In this document: positions 26,301-39,372 of the stretch, one piece after another
Position numbering within the stretch: position 1 is the stretch's first letter
Layout: every line of letters starts with the position of its first letter
Assembly: GCA_008360955.1 (NCBI GenBank)
Contig: LUCM01002860.1
Span: 3,488 to 67,487 of the forward strand
Reading direction: 5' to 3'
Length of the DNA: 64,000 nucleotides
Source: Fasciolopsis buskii
Lineage: Eukaryota; Platyhelminthes; Trematoda; Plagiorchiida; Fasciolidae
Notes under the pieces: generated by a model
The model's database searches: none
Seen by the model: only the letters and a program-made list of their open reading frames with translations
Told to the model about the DNA's origin: nothing
Position numbers and translations under genes: made by a program

Positions 26301-28439
26301 AATAAGTTCTGGCTGGATGATAGTTCACAACAAAAGAGGAGGCCACGTTGCGCTAGACGCAAGCCTTCACATTATATGCATACAACTATTCATGTTAGTT
26401 TATTTATGAAATAATTCGCCGTGTGATATCATCGCTCAACTCACAATTAAGAAACAATGAAAGCACTGTGTACTTGTTTCATCCTTCTTAGGAATCATCT
26501 TGAATATTCCCGATAGTTTGAGGTTTAGAAGTACACAGAGCTTGTTTGAGGTTCGAGCAGGCCCCAAACTGATCTGTTTTTGCTCACCTGGACCATATCA
26601 GACTAACTAACTGAGACGGAAAACTTCACGAATACCTCACCATTGTCGTTAAAAGCACCAGTTTACCAATGAGGTTCGCTGATGAAAAAAATAGCCAACA
26701 TTTTCCGAACAAGAAATCCTTACTTCTCTCCCACTTTCGTTTTCAAGACCGATCTCTGTAGGAATCAGTATCGGCACATTTGCTATAACAAGGAAGAGCC
26801 ATTGTGTGATTCGCTGTTCTGTGACAATTTACCGGTTGGATAAAAAACAACAGACAAGGAAACGGAACCGAATGGGTTCCATTTATCATGACTCCTTTGG
26901 TCAGACCCACACATAGAAAACAGGGCGATCGGCAATGAGATTGCTGTTTAGGCAGTCTATTTCGTGATAGTGAAAAATAATACCATTGATCGAATTAGAA
27001 CTTTTCTGTGTTTAATTTAGTTTTTTCCTGCATAAGCCCAGTAGTAGCAGCAACCATGAGAAATGGCCTATTCACATTATTACTACTTTGATATCAGCAT
27101 ATTTGCAATCAAGGTCTCACTCTCCGGAAAGACATGGGAAAGGTTCAGTGAACAGTCAAACAAAAGGCTTTCCGGTTTGTCATTTTCTTTCTCTGCATTC
27201 AGTCCCATCCTGTGTCCGTCGATCACATACAAACGACTGGTGCACAGTAACTCCGTTCACAACACAACTGTTCGATTGATGAATGTCATAGGGAATTTTA
27301 ATAGAGTGAGATCCAAATAACCGTTGGTACTACTAAAAGAACCTTTTTGTTGTCCACTGCCTCTTAGTTGTGAGTGAGAAAATGAAGATCAATAGACTGG
27401 CTCTCTAGGATTCGAGCCTGAGCTTTATCTGTCATCGTTCCTAAAGAAGGACAATACTGATCACTCGAGTCCAAACCAGGAATGCGATAACCACCAGCCG
27501 ATGTCAAATCCGATACAACAGCATCATTCACCCTTTGATAACATATGAGCAATAATAGGAGACATTTTCAGTTAAGTTAGCCCCGTCACGATGGTGGTAG
27601 TTTGTCACCATCGTAGTTGTCGTGTTACCTGGAAGTTTACGAAGGCGTCCAGTTTTGGCTGCCAAACAACAATCTTGAAAGGGTACCCCGATATTGCTGA
27701 GGTGTGTCAGATTGTAGCGATGTCGAATCGGAATAACTAATAATATTGTTATGTTCGTACTGCAGTTCCATTTAATGTATTATTATTTGATCTTCCCATT
27801 CATCCCTTCTATTCTTCAGCGACCTATTCTGTTAACCAAAAATCTAATAGAAACCACGAGTATGGTCAAAATATGTCCATTTTGAGTATATAAAAGCGTT
27901 TATGACCGTGCAGCAGAACAATTCATCTATTCAGTTGTTACCTTAGTTGTCCCATGCCTCTGCCGTGAACTTACTTTTCGTTTTCTATCGACCACTATCC
28001 GAGTAATTAAAGCTGAGGAATAAAAATAATTGAATATGGATTTACATTGTAGAGTCGGTCATTACGTTTTAGGAAGGGCTGAAGATGTTTGTGTCTGGTC
28101 TAAATGCAAATCATGTGATACGATCCATTACATCTCCGTACCAGCCTGCATGCACAATCAACCAATGAGTGGTGACAGGCGATCGTCAAGTTCGAACATA
28201 CCACCATTCGAGATTTCTCCTATTTTATACATAACCGCAAACGGGTACTTCAGCCGCTGGGACCATCTCATAGTGTTCAGTTGCGTACCTCGAGTAAGAG
28301 TCGATCTAGTATGCACGCCGTATGAAAACTTCAAGTGCAATGCTGTAATGTTGCTGAGACTTAGGTCGTAGGATGTTACTAGGCCACTATTACAGTTGGA
28401 TACATATTGTATTCTTCGGCTACGAGCCTCAAAACATGT
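23319..28439. other. No recognisable gene; one partial short element
   Basis: Anonymous DNA except for the family-A half copy at 26406-26499 and a GTGTCCGTGTCC-like low-complexity run near 25980-26030. The 126-codon frame at 25433-25813 begins with ATG but has no recognisable motif. Confidence 0.45.
26406..26499. repeat. Short inverted-repeat element (family A), left-end fragment
   Basis: Matches only the left terminal inverted repeat of the element seen whole at 58170-58501: ATGAAATAATTC, GTGATATCATCGCTCAA, AAGAAAC, TGTTTCATCCTT, TTAGGAATCATC. No tRNA-like core follows. Confidence 0.8.
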
Positions 28440-28652
28440 AGTATTTGGACTTGAAATTGGTATACCGAATTCGAATAATCACGAAATTGGAGATATCCCA
28501 ATTAGTGGAGTACATTTCGCCCAATCACCTTCACGGGATGTTTGAATTTTAAGATCGCTAGTCGCCACCGTTCCCCTTGGTTGCCTGTCCACGCAGTCTA
28601 TCCTGAAGCTTTAACGGACTGTGTCACGTGAATTGCAAGTAAACTTCCCACA
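28440..28652 (+). repeat. Dispersed repeat family B, copy 3 (internally deleted)
   Basis: Starts TAGTATTTGGACTTGAAATTGG, nearly identical to copy 1, then lacks the middle of the family and resumes at CGCCCAATCACCTTCACGGG, ending in a TCACGTGAATTGCAAGTAAAC block. Confidence 0.7.
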
Positions 28653-31600
28653 AGAGGCGATCCCGATGTCACTGTATCTGACTGGAACATCACTACGATC
28701 TGTATCCAATAAACACTAAGGTCTCGATTTTAACGACCACTTTCTATTCCTGTCTACTAATCGATCGACTACCCTGTGTCACCGTGACGTCCCAATAAAA
28801 GGTTCTAATCGAACGATTGCCTCATTTGGGGGCTAGGAAGGCATACGACTGGTTATAGAGACGCTAACAAACATCCAATGCCTCAAACTCACCAGTATGT
28901 AGTAGGAGGAGATTCTTTTCACACAGGGATATTTACGGAAGGAAGTGTTTTGTTTGCCTGTGCTATGGAAACACGATGTAACCGCGACAATAAAAGTACA
29001 CATCCAAATCTAACTTCATTCCCGCGAATTTTCTCGTTATTGCTGGCTTTCCTACTGAGGTTCGTTTTTCCAAACGTTTGGCATATGATATGATGGTAAG
29101 AATTAAAATCTTTTTTTATTGACCAGCTTATCAGATGACTCCAAATATTTTACTCATAGACAATTACCGTAAGGCCGTCAGGCTAGCTTGTGACCTGGAC
29201 GCAAAAGCAGTCGGAAACTGGAAACCACCTGCTGTCGAATCGCTCTGACAAAAAAAGTTCATACTTCAGCACTACTTTGTACCTCTCTCTCTATCTCGAA
29301 CACGAACTGTGAAAAGTGCCACCAAATCCAAACAGATGAGACCAATTTCATGCCAGCCTGGTTTCTTGTATTTGAATACGGTCGAAAACAAGTCTACCGG
29401 TATGGAATAATACTTATACCAAAAGGAAAAAATACAAATGACATGTGTACACTGACTGATGGGTGCTCGAGTAAAAAAATCCAATAGTGAAATTACCATC
29501 TCCGGTCTGGATACGCGGTTTTGGTATAAATGTCAGTTAGTTTCTCACAATATACGACTAACGGCGTTTCTCTTTACTGCACATTCCATAATCGTGGATT
29601 TCATTTTTAATAGCGAACTAAGACACTGTTGAAGGGGAGATGTGTGATAATTTTGACGTCTTGTGCACACGGTGGTTGATTACAAGGGATGATACTCGTC
29701 CACATGATGATTATGTGAATCACTCAAAAAGAAAACAGTGTAGCACTGTGAGAAAATCATTGGAGTATGATACGTTCCTGATATTAGCGACATGCTGCTT
29801 ATCGGTTCATATCTTGGTCACAGCCCTTTTCGAACTCTGAGGGTTTTGCTGGTTTTCAGGTAGTATAATTGTTCTTTTCCAACAGTCCAACATTTTGCCA
29901 ATCACTTTCAAACCCGGGGGATCTAAAGAAAACTGAAAGAGATCTATTTTCATCAGTGAGATTCCATCTATGTAGAAGTGTGTCGTTGTCCTGGACGATC
30001 GATGGGTTGATTTAGTGATTTTTATGACTAGCTTCCCTCATCATGCCATCCACAGAGCATGTACATGCTATCCTCTCAATCGATCTAGTATTTCCTCTGT
30101 CACCGTCCGTTGTTTCATCCGTGAAGGACATGGATACAATTAGTTTCTTTATTCCACTGTTTCCCCCTTAATTGCAGCACTTTTTACCTGCGGCGATTTT
30201 CCTTGTTCTTCATCCCCCAATAAGCAGACAAACATATCGCAAATCCAGTGTCATCGATCTCAGTTACGCAGCACATGATCTCTTAGTACCCAAGCCCAGG
30301 TTCCAATTGTCCGGCAAATGGACACTACTGAACCATTTATGCGACACTGAGAGTAGCATACCAAGTCACATGATAAACGGGGACTTCATCTGAGGTGGAC
30401 ATTTTTGATGCTTGGTGAAAGATTTTACAAAAAAATATGCGGGCATAAGATTATAATTTGGTGCTTATGGTAACCTTATGGGCACAAGTTGTGGTGGTAC
30501 CGACGATCAAAGTGGCAGTACGGTCGATGGTTGTAAATTCGAAACTCGAGTTACCAGTGCGCACTGGAATAGCTTCGTAGTACGGACTGAACGACTGATG
30601 GCAGATGCAACCGGGGTCTATGTTAGAGTTTATTCAGAAGCCGTTTACATGCATATTGATCAAATAAGAAAATCCTTCACAGGATGTCTTTGATCCATTG
30701 AAAACTGTCTAGCGTTTACTCTCCTTGTTCGTCGGTCGGATTCTGATTGACCGATTGATAGTTGCCATCTCGAACTTAACCGTCATTCTGGATCACGTGA
30801 TTTCAACGTGGATCCGTAGCATGAATAACCCATAATTCACCTGAGGGACGAGAACGAAAACTGAATTTATATTGACAGAGGCTAGATATATCACCTAAAC
30901 CACTCGAATGAAACACAGATGTTCCGCAGAAACTTGGATGAATAATTTGGAACCAGTAGTGGTAAAGGGCCCTTCAGTTGATATTATTTTGAGAATAACG
31001 GAAATTCAGACATGGATGAATGAACTGTGGAAGTTTGCTAACTAGCAGCGAAAAAGGTGGTTGTTTACAAATTCGACCCAGTGTTTACGGAACAGTTAGG
31101 CTTATCTGGAACTTCGCTTCACAAACAACTCAGAAATTTGACCTTACCCTTATTTTTCTGAGTTAGCCCACTGCCATGGTTAAACGTCCCTCGCAAGGCA
31201 GCTAAGTATGAACACAGAAGATACTGAACTACAGTTCCAACAAACAGCAGCAATTGAAATGCTATGAGCTCCGATCATGTGTGAACTGGGTTTGCAGTGT
31301 CACTATACAAAATGCTGCTTTCTTCATCGGAGCGTAAATGGATTTCCCCAGAGGTGGTCAAATAATAACGGGGTTCTAAAATGCTGAAAGGCACCAAAGC
31401 TATCATTCATGTCCGTGTCAATCTGGATACAATGTTTTTTCTGCGGCTGGAAAGATGAAAAACAAGTACAGGAGTACGATGTATGACACTTAAAAACTTC
31501 GTGAGTAGAAAGTGAATCCATTTCAAAATTAAAATTGATCATTGTACAACTTATTGAATATGGCCACAGCTCTCGTCTATCAGTGGTGCACTCATTGTTC

Positions 31601-34327
31601 TCGCGCGCATAGTACCGTTTACTACTATTACAGTATTAAATGGCAATTAGCACAAGAAAATAATGAATTTTGCCTTGTGGACTGGTTCTCTGGTCCTCCT
31701 GTGTTGTACTGGCCGGTCAATACCTATCAGTACCTTTAGAATTAGTCACGAAATGAACAATCACGGTGTGGTAACTTTGTATTTAGGTATATCATTTAAT
31801 TTGCAGTTGGTTTTCTGCTCAACTGATGATTCTCATCGTTGATTGTGATGTTTTTTCTGACAGTTTAATGTAAGACATCCAGCCGTTCAAGTTTTTTTGC
31901 TATTCAATATTCTATCCAATAATGGCCGATATTATCACAACTTTGTGCTTTTCTTACGCACGATACCCGGCCGATGTGAACATTAAGCTTAATAATATCT
32001 GAAACATGTAAAAATATGACGAAATATATTTGTGTGTTAAAGATGGGGAATTTCACTTACTATTTACGTTACAGGCGTAATAACTTTTAGTTTTTGTTGA
32101 TGCTATTGTGTTTTGCATCCTGTTTGACAGAGAGAATCCCCCGGTATACGAGACCAACAACTTACAACAAACGCTATATTTCGAGGCTTTGTCTTCTTTT
32201 TGAAGGTTTACCCTACTTAGCCGACAGCAAAGTTTCGGTGAAGTACATTAGGATTCTTCATAATTTTCTCACGTTTCTGATCGTTCAACTGAGATTTCAC
32301 CAATAAATGCTACTCTACGTAATACTGATGTTCTGATATAGAGGCGCACATCACCACGACTATCTAACTGGTCACAGGAGCGCGAGGCCACATTCATAAT
32401 TTGGATGAATTCGTTTAACCGAGTGCGTTTACGACTCACGGTTGTTTTGGAAGCATACCAAAAGCTGAAGACGCCTAGTCAGCTCAAGCGAAACTTTCGA
32501 ACTTGACAGCTCTAAAATCCACGTCAAATTTTCCACGGCCGGGCGACGACTGTTAGGGGTACATATATTACATATCTTAGTTGCATCTGTCACCGAGGTA
32601 CCTCTCCATTGCTGAGGTGCAATTTTCAGATCATTAAAAAGTCTCACAGATCTCATTCCATATTTGTCAGCAAACGGACTGAGCTGGGCCATTCCGACAC
32701 TGCCACCAAACTTTGAACATAGGTACACCGTCTGCATTCCCACGTCATTCGCGCGAGCTTCGACAACGTGATCAGGCGTTAGGGTTGCGTTGGTATCTAA
32801 GCCACAGTATTCATTACTTTTGGCCCTGTGAACACACTTCAGTTTGGTATGTCCGCCTTACTTATTTCGTGTTTAACACGTTTTGATCCCGCCCATGAGT
32901 GCGGTTCAGTTAGCACATGTAAGCCTAACCGTGGTCGAGTGGCGGTCGCCAGGTTGATGCCACGATCACAGTCCTAGTGATAACATCGCTTGCATGCCGT
33001 GCCCAGGCCTTATCAACCAAATTATAGTTAATGCGACTATTCGGCTTGAAATCGTCCATCTCTAGTGTTGTCGGGACCTCATGTTGGTAACACTTCCCGC
33101 GGCCAGCCCCAGGCCTACCTCACACATGCGCCCGTCACGGTGACTGCCATATTGCGGCACTTTTTAGGCATCAACACAAGGCCTCAGTGTGATGGCAGAC
33201 TAGCAACTGTCACAAAGGTGTGCCGGAGGTCCTTGGCTTGTGATTGTGGTTAAGCCTTGATACAAGCTTGTAAAACAAGCGGTCATTTGAATGGATTAGC
33301 CTAACCTCAGACAGCACTGCCTCGCGGGTCTTAGGGTAACCCTGTGGGTCAAGGTAGTCCAAGCAGCGGGGCCAACAAACTGGGGCACAAGGTGTGCAGT
33401 GGGCGATCAACGATTGACTGAAATGGCTACCTAAATGAGATCATTCGCTGCTGCCACCTATCGACAATAGGTGGACGATTTCTCTGAGGCTTTGGCGATA
33501 GAAACTGAGAATTGTTTCGTCACTGTGTTTACCAGTTTACCGTAAAAATCGAATTTGAAGACATTGGTCGGAATGAAGAGAGTAAATATTTTACGGTGGA
33601 CAATTTATTCTCCTGTCTTTCATCCGCTAGAAGCGATAGGGAACAACACAACGGTTCAGAGAAGCTGAAGTCTGAGAGTACCATTCACCTTACTAGGCTG
33701 ACATGTAGAAGACCGTGGTGACCAAGTGGTTAATATTATGGTATTTTATACCGAAGATCTTGGGTATGAATCCCCCAACCGTCACTGAACGTCAGCACTT
33801 AGCATACCTCAGTTCGTCGACATTTTGTTCCTGGGAGTGTTCTACCTTGTCGTTTCACTTTTAAAACGAAATAACGTAAAAAAGATGTCGACAGAAATAA
33901 AAAAACAACTCGGTTGTGAAAAATAATGGAAGGATCATAGTCTTGCAAGAGCTTTAAAAAATCTATAGTTGCATCCTCCAGGCAGCTCGTTTTGTATGGG
34001 ATATCCCTGCTAGACTATTCGGATATTTACCATTGCCAACTCTAATTCGCGATGTCTTTTATTTTTTTCAACCTCATTATCTTAATCTCAATATGTTTTT
34101 TTCATTCAATTATTTGGCAGAGTTTAGATGGTATCAAAGTTCTACCGGTTAGACATGACAATCTCAATATCCGGCCAAGAAATATGTATCCAAAGCAAAA
34201 ATACCCTCATTTAAATTGCTTGATTCCTGTCCTGATTGCCATCTCACTCACTGTGGTATTTAGACCAGAAATGATGATATCAACTTTGACCAAGCTTCTT
34301 GGAGCTCGTGCAACGATCAACGGCTAA
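28653..34327. other. No recognisable gene; one old SINE
   Basis: Apart from the SINE relic at 33715-33800 I can support nothing here. The stretch from about 32800 to 33400 is richer in GC than its flanks, without a recognisable frame. The open block 32429-32743 (minus, 104 codons) has no motif. Confidence 0.45.
33715..33800 (+). repeat. tRNA-derived SINE relic (family C)
   Basis: GTGACCAAGTGGTTAA (A-box region) followed by GGGTATGAATCCC (decayed B-box) and CCAACCGTCACTG. It aligns base for base over much of its length with the relic at 6180. Confidence 0.45.
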
Positions 34328-34595
34328 TATTGGGAAAACTTCGACCTGAGATTGTATAACTGAAGGGAGCAAGTTTACCCGGAAATAATGTTTGATTTTA
34401 TTTACAATACCTTTGTGTATATAGCAAACAGCCAGAGCCATGTTGGGCAAAAACCCTTTGGGTCAATGACCTTCGCGGGAAGTTTGCCTTTCAGCTCCGT
34501 GAGTCTCCGTTATTCTAACTCGTTGGTCGTAGTTGCAGGTGAGAGTGGGGCTGTACGGGACTGATTGACGTGATTTGTACGTAGGCTTATTCCAG
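34328..34595 (+). repeat. Dispersed repeat family B, copy 4 (diverged)
   Basis: Weaker than the other copies but in the same order: AAGGGAGCAAGTTTAC, AATGTTTGATTTTATTTACA, TGGGTCAATGACCTTCGCGG and a TACGTAGGCTTA end. Confidence 0.45.
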
Positions 34596-35349
34596 TATGA
34601 AGATTTCCCTTGGGGGTAATTCTATTTAAATCAGTATCACGTTTTCGAATGAGTTGAAATCTGCCGACCTAGGCTGTTGTGTGAGAGGTGTAATTGCGTC
34701 AGTGTCTTTGTAATTATTCTCGTTTTAGGGGTATCTGTTTTTCGAACGGTTAGTGATTTGATTTAACTTTTCTCATGGGTACCCTTTTTGAAATTTTCCA
34801 TTAGCCATCCATTAGCTGGAGGTTGGGGGCAGCCATTGCTGCGCTCGTACTGTTGGTTCAGTCTTTTTAAAATCCTTCTACTGGGCTTCCGTAAGTCAGC
34901 AATACACACTTTCGTATTACAATAGCCTGCCCAACACAGAAAGTTTCAAAGCCAACATAATTCGTGGCAGTTGTTAACTTTCCGACGATCTGATATCAGG
35001 ACCACTTGTGTGATCCTGACAGCAGCTTACCCAACTCACCGGACAAAAAATTGATCTAAATGTCTCGGTATCTGCCGAAAGATCTGCATGAATTCAGCAT
35101 GTATTCAGAAGGGGACATTTTTCTGCGTAAGTGGGAATGAGGAGGTGATTCATTTTGGGATATGCTACACAGTAGCCTATTTTAAGGGATCATTTATTTC
35201 GTTTAACACTTCCTTCTAGGTTGTAAATTACATTTAACTCTATCGAAGGCATTCCGTCTTGCAGCCATTCTATAAGGATACGCATCAAATGGAGTGAATC
35301 TTTACAAACACCAGTGAGAATATATAGTCGTTTGGCGAACGATCAATTG

Positions 35350-35440
35350 ATAGCGGACAAGCTCTGATGTTGTCGTGTTTCTACATGAACATCACGAGTT
35401 CGAAACCCCACTCGCCGGTGATTTACTACTACAAGTTTAC
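35350..35440 (+). repeat. tRNA-derived SINE relic (family C, diverged)
   Basis: B-box GAGTTCGAAACCCC preceded by GTTTCTACATGAACATCACG, matching the layout of the 6180 relic (GTGTATGAACATGGAGTT.. then GGTTCGAAACC). Confidence 0.35.
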
Positions 35441-37727
35441 GCGCAGATCACAGTGCTGCATAGGTTGTCACTCACAGCTACAAACCAGCTAGTCGGAATC
35501 ATGTCCTGCCTGAACCATTGCATTCATGCTTCAGATAAGCCATAGGAAGAGACTCAACAGCTAATGACCTGATTCCTGGAGTAATCTAGATGTGGACTCG
35601 TTCGTAAAGGAATTAAAAAGGCGAAAAACAAATGGGCACCTAGTGCACATCGTTTTCTTTTGATCCCCATTATAAATGCAGAATTTTAAACACTTGTGAG
35701 TATCGTGAAAATCTGTTTTGAATGCTGATGCAGTTTGATTCATAGATTTTTGAATCGGGGAGATCTGAGTAGAATGAGTGGACGAAACACGACAGTCGTG
35801 TCTTGATATTTTACCAGTGTATAAGGCGCGTCCAAAATTGGCACGCTGTTTCAAAAGAGGTGTCAGATAAAGGTTATCACAAATTTGGTTAGTTAAGAAA
35901 GATGAAATTCTGGTATTTCTCTGATCAGCTCGTGAGCGACATGCCCGTTGGGTTCAGTTTTAAAGGGTCAGGAGAGGCTATAGACGCACTGGATTAGTCC
36001 AAATTTAATATTCATGGATTCTGGTTGTACTCGAACTCATGCACGGACTATCGTCTTTCAAACTCACCCGGGATAACACATGGTATACAATCGTCTGGAC
36101 GGGTTTTAGGAGTTCGGTCGAACCGGTGTGATTAGAAGGGATAGAAAAAGAGAGGGGTCAGGGAATGTGGGTGTATACGAGAAATCTCGTGAGAACACTT
36201 GCCATGAACCCGGCAACAATAGCTGTTGCTCCAGGTCGTGCTCTCTGCCCGGCACACCAACTTCGGTGATCAGACTGCTATGAGGCCAGTTGTCACAAGT
36301 TACCACTTGGATGATACTCTGTTATGAAATCCGAACACTGTCAGCATCGGTGTGGAATCAATCAATAGACGACCTGTCTAATGTCCACTACCAACCAGAT
36401 GATGTTTTGGAAACTCCGTACTGTTTGTTTTCTGAATTTTCATTCTGCTAGTCCTGGATGGGAAGTGGTCTGATGTCTCCACTTTAAGTGCTTATTTGTA
36501 CTTCAGATGCACATCATACCACGACCGGATGTAAACTTGTGCTGAACAAGTGTTTGTTGAAACAAAGTATCCTTGGCTTGGTGAATAGTGAGTGATTTGA
36601 TATTTGGAAAAAATCCCCTGACATTCGCTAAGGGTTCACCGTCTATTTGAATAAAGCCACATTTCATGTGCATATTCCCATTCCATCAGTTTGTCCCCTT
36701 CAATGATCGAACCGAGAAGCGTTTACAGATAACAAATCCGGATCGGGAAACTCTGCCGCTTTGTCTGCCAAACTTGCACACACAATGGGGACTTAGCGGG
36801 GGTGGAGGTAATATCATGTCCTTCACGGTCTTCACTGTAGGTAGTCTGAACGATAACCGTTATCTCATACTCAATGCTGACAGTGATATCTCGGATGAAT
36901 CGGGTCAGTGATGTATGGTTTCCTAATAGACTTTCTAATGTCATGAATTGTTTAGCGGAACTTCAAGTCATTGAGGAGTAAAGTGGCTGTCATAGCCTAT
37001 TGGTTTTAGGGTCAGTCACAGCACAACGAACTATCAGGGGTGGTAAAATGGTACCTAGACGACAATGCACCTAGGATTTGGTGTGGAAATTTTCTGGCAC
37101 TGAAACGAATTTAGACAACATGGTGTACGAAGCGCATTCAGCGTGCTCCCGGTCACGAACGCGTTTACAGTTGGGAGGATGAAATCTGTTGCACCGACCA
37201 CCTATTTCATCAGCTTGAAATGGTACAAGGGCTGTGCCAACTGGACAGCATGACCAGAGAAGAACGCTAACGCAAACATATGGAAAGTTTTTTCTCCAAC
37301 ACTATTACTTCCTTTGATTAGTAACAGTGAGTATAAACTTAACTGTCTAACAGCTCGTTATTTATTTGATCATTTGCATTAACAATCTGGGTTGCATAAT
37401 ATTCCGTAACGAACTCTTCTTGTCTAAGTTCCTTGAGTTACTTCACGTAAAATTACACGTAGGAGGCTTCTTTTCTCATTCTTCAAATCCACTACTCGCT
37501 ACTTAGTCTTGTCATACAGTTTCTCATCCAAATGCGGTCATTCTCGAACAACGGAGCCTCCTTTCACTGGCGTTCCAACTATTCCCATCTAAGTTACATC
37601 TGTTCCCCACCCGTGTTATTTCTGCGGTTAGGATTCGCACGAAACTGGATTCTTTCATTATAATTCCTATTTTCCAATGCTCAAAGTAGAAGCATCGTTG
37701 TCTGAATATCATTACATAAAGGGTATA

Positions 37728-37745
37728 TATATAAATATTTATATA
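37728..37745. repeat. 18-nt perfect AT palindrome
   Basis: TATATAAATATTTATATA equals its own reverse complement. It could form a cruciform, but in AT-rich DNA it may have no role. Confidence 0.8.
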
Positions 37746-37937
37746 CAGCGTTAGTAAAATGCAACAAATGCTGCCAACTTGGTAAGTCTGATTCATCGGG
37801 AAAGGTAAAAGTTTGAGGTAAAAGACCCTTTAGGAAAATGATTTAGAAGAAGCTATCTAGAGCAGTATTCGCATGCAATGAGCTTTACGGAAGTCTGAAA
37901 CGAGATGAGGTCCACAGAACCGTATCCACAAACGTCA

Positions 37938-38414
37938 CAACGAGTCTACACCTTGACGTGGTATGACGGCTTGCGTGCCTCCAGGATCCAACGAGCTATA
38001 CAGGATGGCTTATTTCAAGCCGAAGATCCAATCATGCTCGGAAGGTCAAAGGGTAGAGGCCTGACGAAGTAGTCTCCTGGTTCTCCCAGGTAGGGGTTGA
38101 TCTGAATTAGCAGCTCAGTCGGAAAAATGAGTGGAAGAATTATTGACCCAAGTATATGAGCTTCCACTCAGCTATACCCTGCCGCCTTGCGATCGGGTTC
38201 TTGTCAGAACCAAAGGTCTTTGTTGAGAACCCTAATCGTTTTTCTGCTTAGCGTCTGGACTCACTAGCAGCACCCGTCCATCAATCCCCATGAATTACAC
38301 GCCTACAAAGAATTTCATACTGCATCGGTCGTCGCGCAGGCTAGTCAAGACCGCGCTGCCCATTACATCGAGCGGAGTTGGTAGTGATAAGTATGCTACT
38401 GCTCAGAGTTCCCT
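37938..38414 (+). repeat. LINE 5'-region duplicate, copy 1
   Basis: Aligns in order with 38955-39372: CACCTTGAC, TTTCAAGC-GAAGATCCAATC, GGAAGGT, AGGAGTCTCCTGGT-type block, GGAAGAATAATTG, GCATCGGTCGTC and TACTGCTCAGA. The second copy runs straight into a LINE open frame, so this is probably the 5' end of a related element. Copy 1 is cut off by the run of N at 38415. Confidence 0.75.
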
Positions 38415-38776
38415 NNNNNNNNNNNNNNNNNNNNNNNNNNNNNNNNNNNNNNNNNNNNNNNNNNNNNNNNNNNNNNNNNNNNNNNNNNNNNNNNNNNNNN
38501 NNNNNNNNNNNNNNNNNNNNNNNNNNNNNNNNNNNNNNNNNNNNNNNNNNNNNNNNNNNNNNNNNNNNNNNNNNNNNNNNNNNNNNNNNNNNNNNNNNNN
38601 NNNNNNNNNNNNNNNNNNNNNNNNNNNNNNNNNNNNNNNNNNNNNNNNNNNNNNNNNNNNNNNNNNNNNNNNNNNNNNNNNNNNNNNNNNNNNNNNNNNN
38701 NNNNNNNNNNNNNNNNNNNNNNNNNNNNNNNNNNNNNNNNNNNNNNNNNNNNNNNNNNNNNNNNNNNNNNNNNNNN
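38415..38776. other. Assembly gap (362 N)
   Basis: An uninterrupted run of N lies just after LINE 5' copy 1, where the first element should continue. The gap probably reflects difficulty in assembling two nearby similar copies. Confidence 0.99.
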
Positions 38777-38954
38777 TCATATCGATCCACATCCCAAACA
38801 GCACTCACCTTGAAGGACGGTGCAATCCGAGACAGTCGATCAGCGAGCATGCGTAGAAAATGACTCAAACTTTGATCTGTTCAAATTCAGCACTTGTTCA
38901 ATTGATTGAGCTTTGTGAACCATTCACTAAGCCTAACACTAGGCGTCACAGTTA

Positions 38955-39372
38955 GGGTGCACCTTGACCCGACAAGCTAAACAAGGTATCCAATTTCAAG
39001 CAGAAGATCCAATCACGGCTGGAAGGTTGGTGGATAGAGACCTCCCAAAGGAGTCTCCTGGTCATCCAAATGGGAGTTGGTTTGACTTGCAACTTAATCG
39101 GGAAAACCTGGAAGAATAATTGGTCCAAGCAGAACGGCTATCATTTAGCTTCTCCCCGCTGCCGCATAAATGTGTTCCTGGTAGAACTGAGGATTCTGAC
39201 TGAGAGCGGCTGGATTCCCAAGCTACAAAACGCCCAAAATGTACCATGAATCATAAACAAGATAAACCCACTGTCGCATCGGTCGTCACGCAGAATAGCC
39301 AGAAACGGCCGGCCGACTGCCGCGAGCAAGGTGGATAATCATAAGTGGGCTACTGCTCAGAATTCTCGCACT
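38955..39372 (+). repeat. LINE 5'-region duplicate, copy 2
   Basis: Diverged direct repeat of 37938-38414. It leads directly into the LINE coding relic that starts near 39373, which is why I read it as the element's 5' region. Confidence 0.75.

Larger units (their letters stand above)
34596..37937. other. No recognisable gene; SINE relic and AT palindrome
   Basis: Contains a SINE-like B-box region at about 35350-35440 and an 18-nt AT palindrome at 37728-37745. No gene family seen. Confidence 0.45.

Noticed and set aside
27568..27625. Inverted repeat ACGATGGTG / CACCATCGT as a regulatory hairpin
   Set aside because: A 9-nt match of this kind is expected by chance in a window this size, and nothing nearby gives it a role.
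29960..30065. Similarity to 47470-47560 (GTCCTGGA, GATTGATTTAGTGA)
   Set aside because: Two short matches only. Not enough to call a repeat family.
38290..38868. Long open frames across the N run
   Set aside because: They exist only because N codons are not counted as stops.
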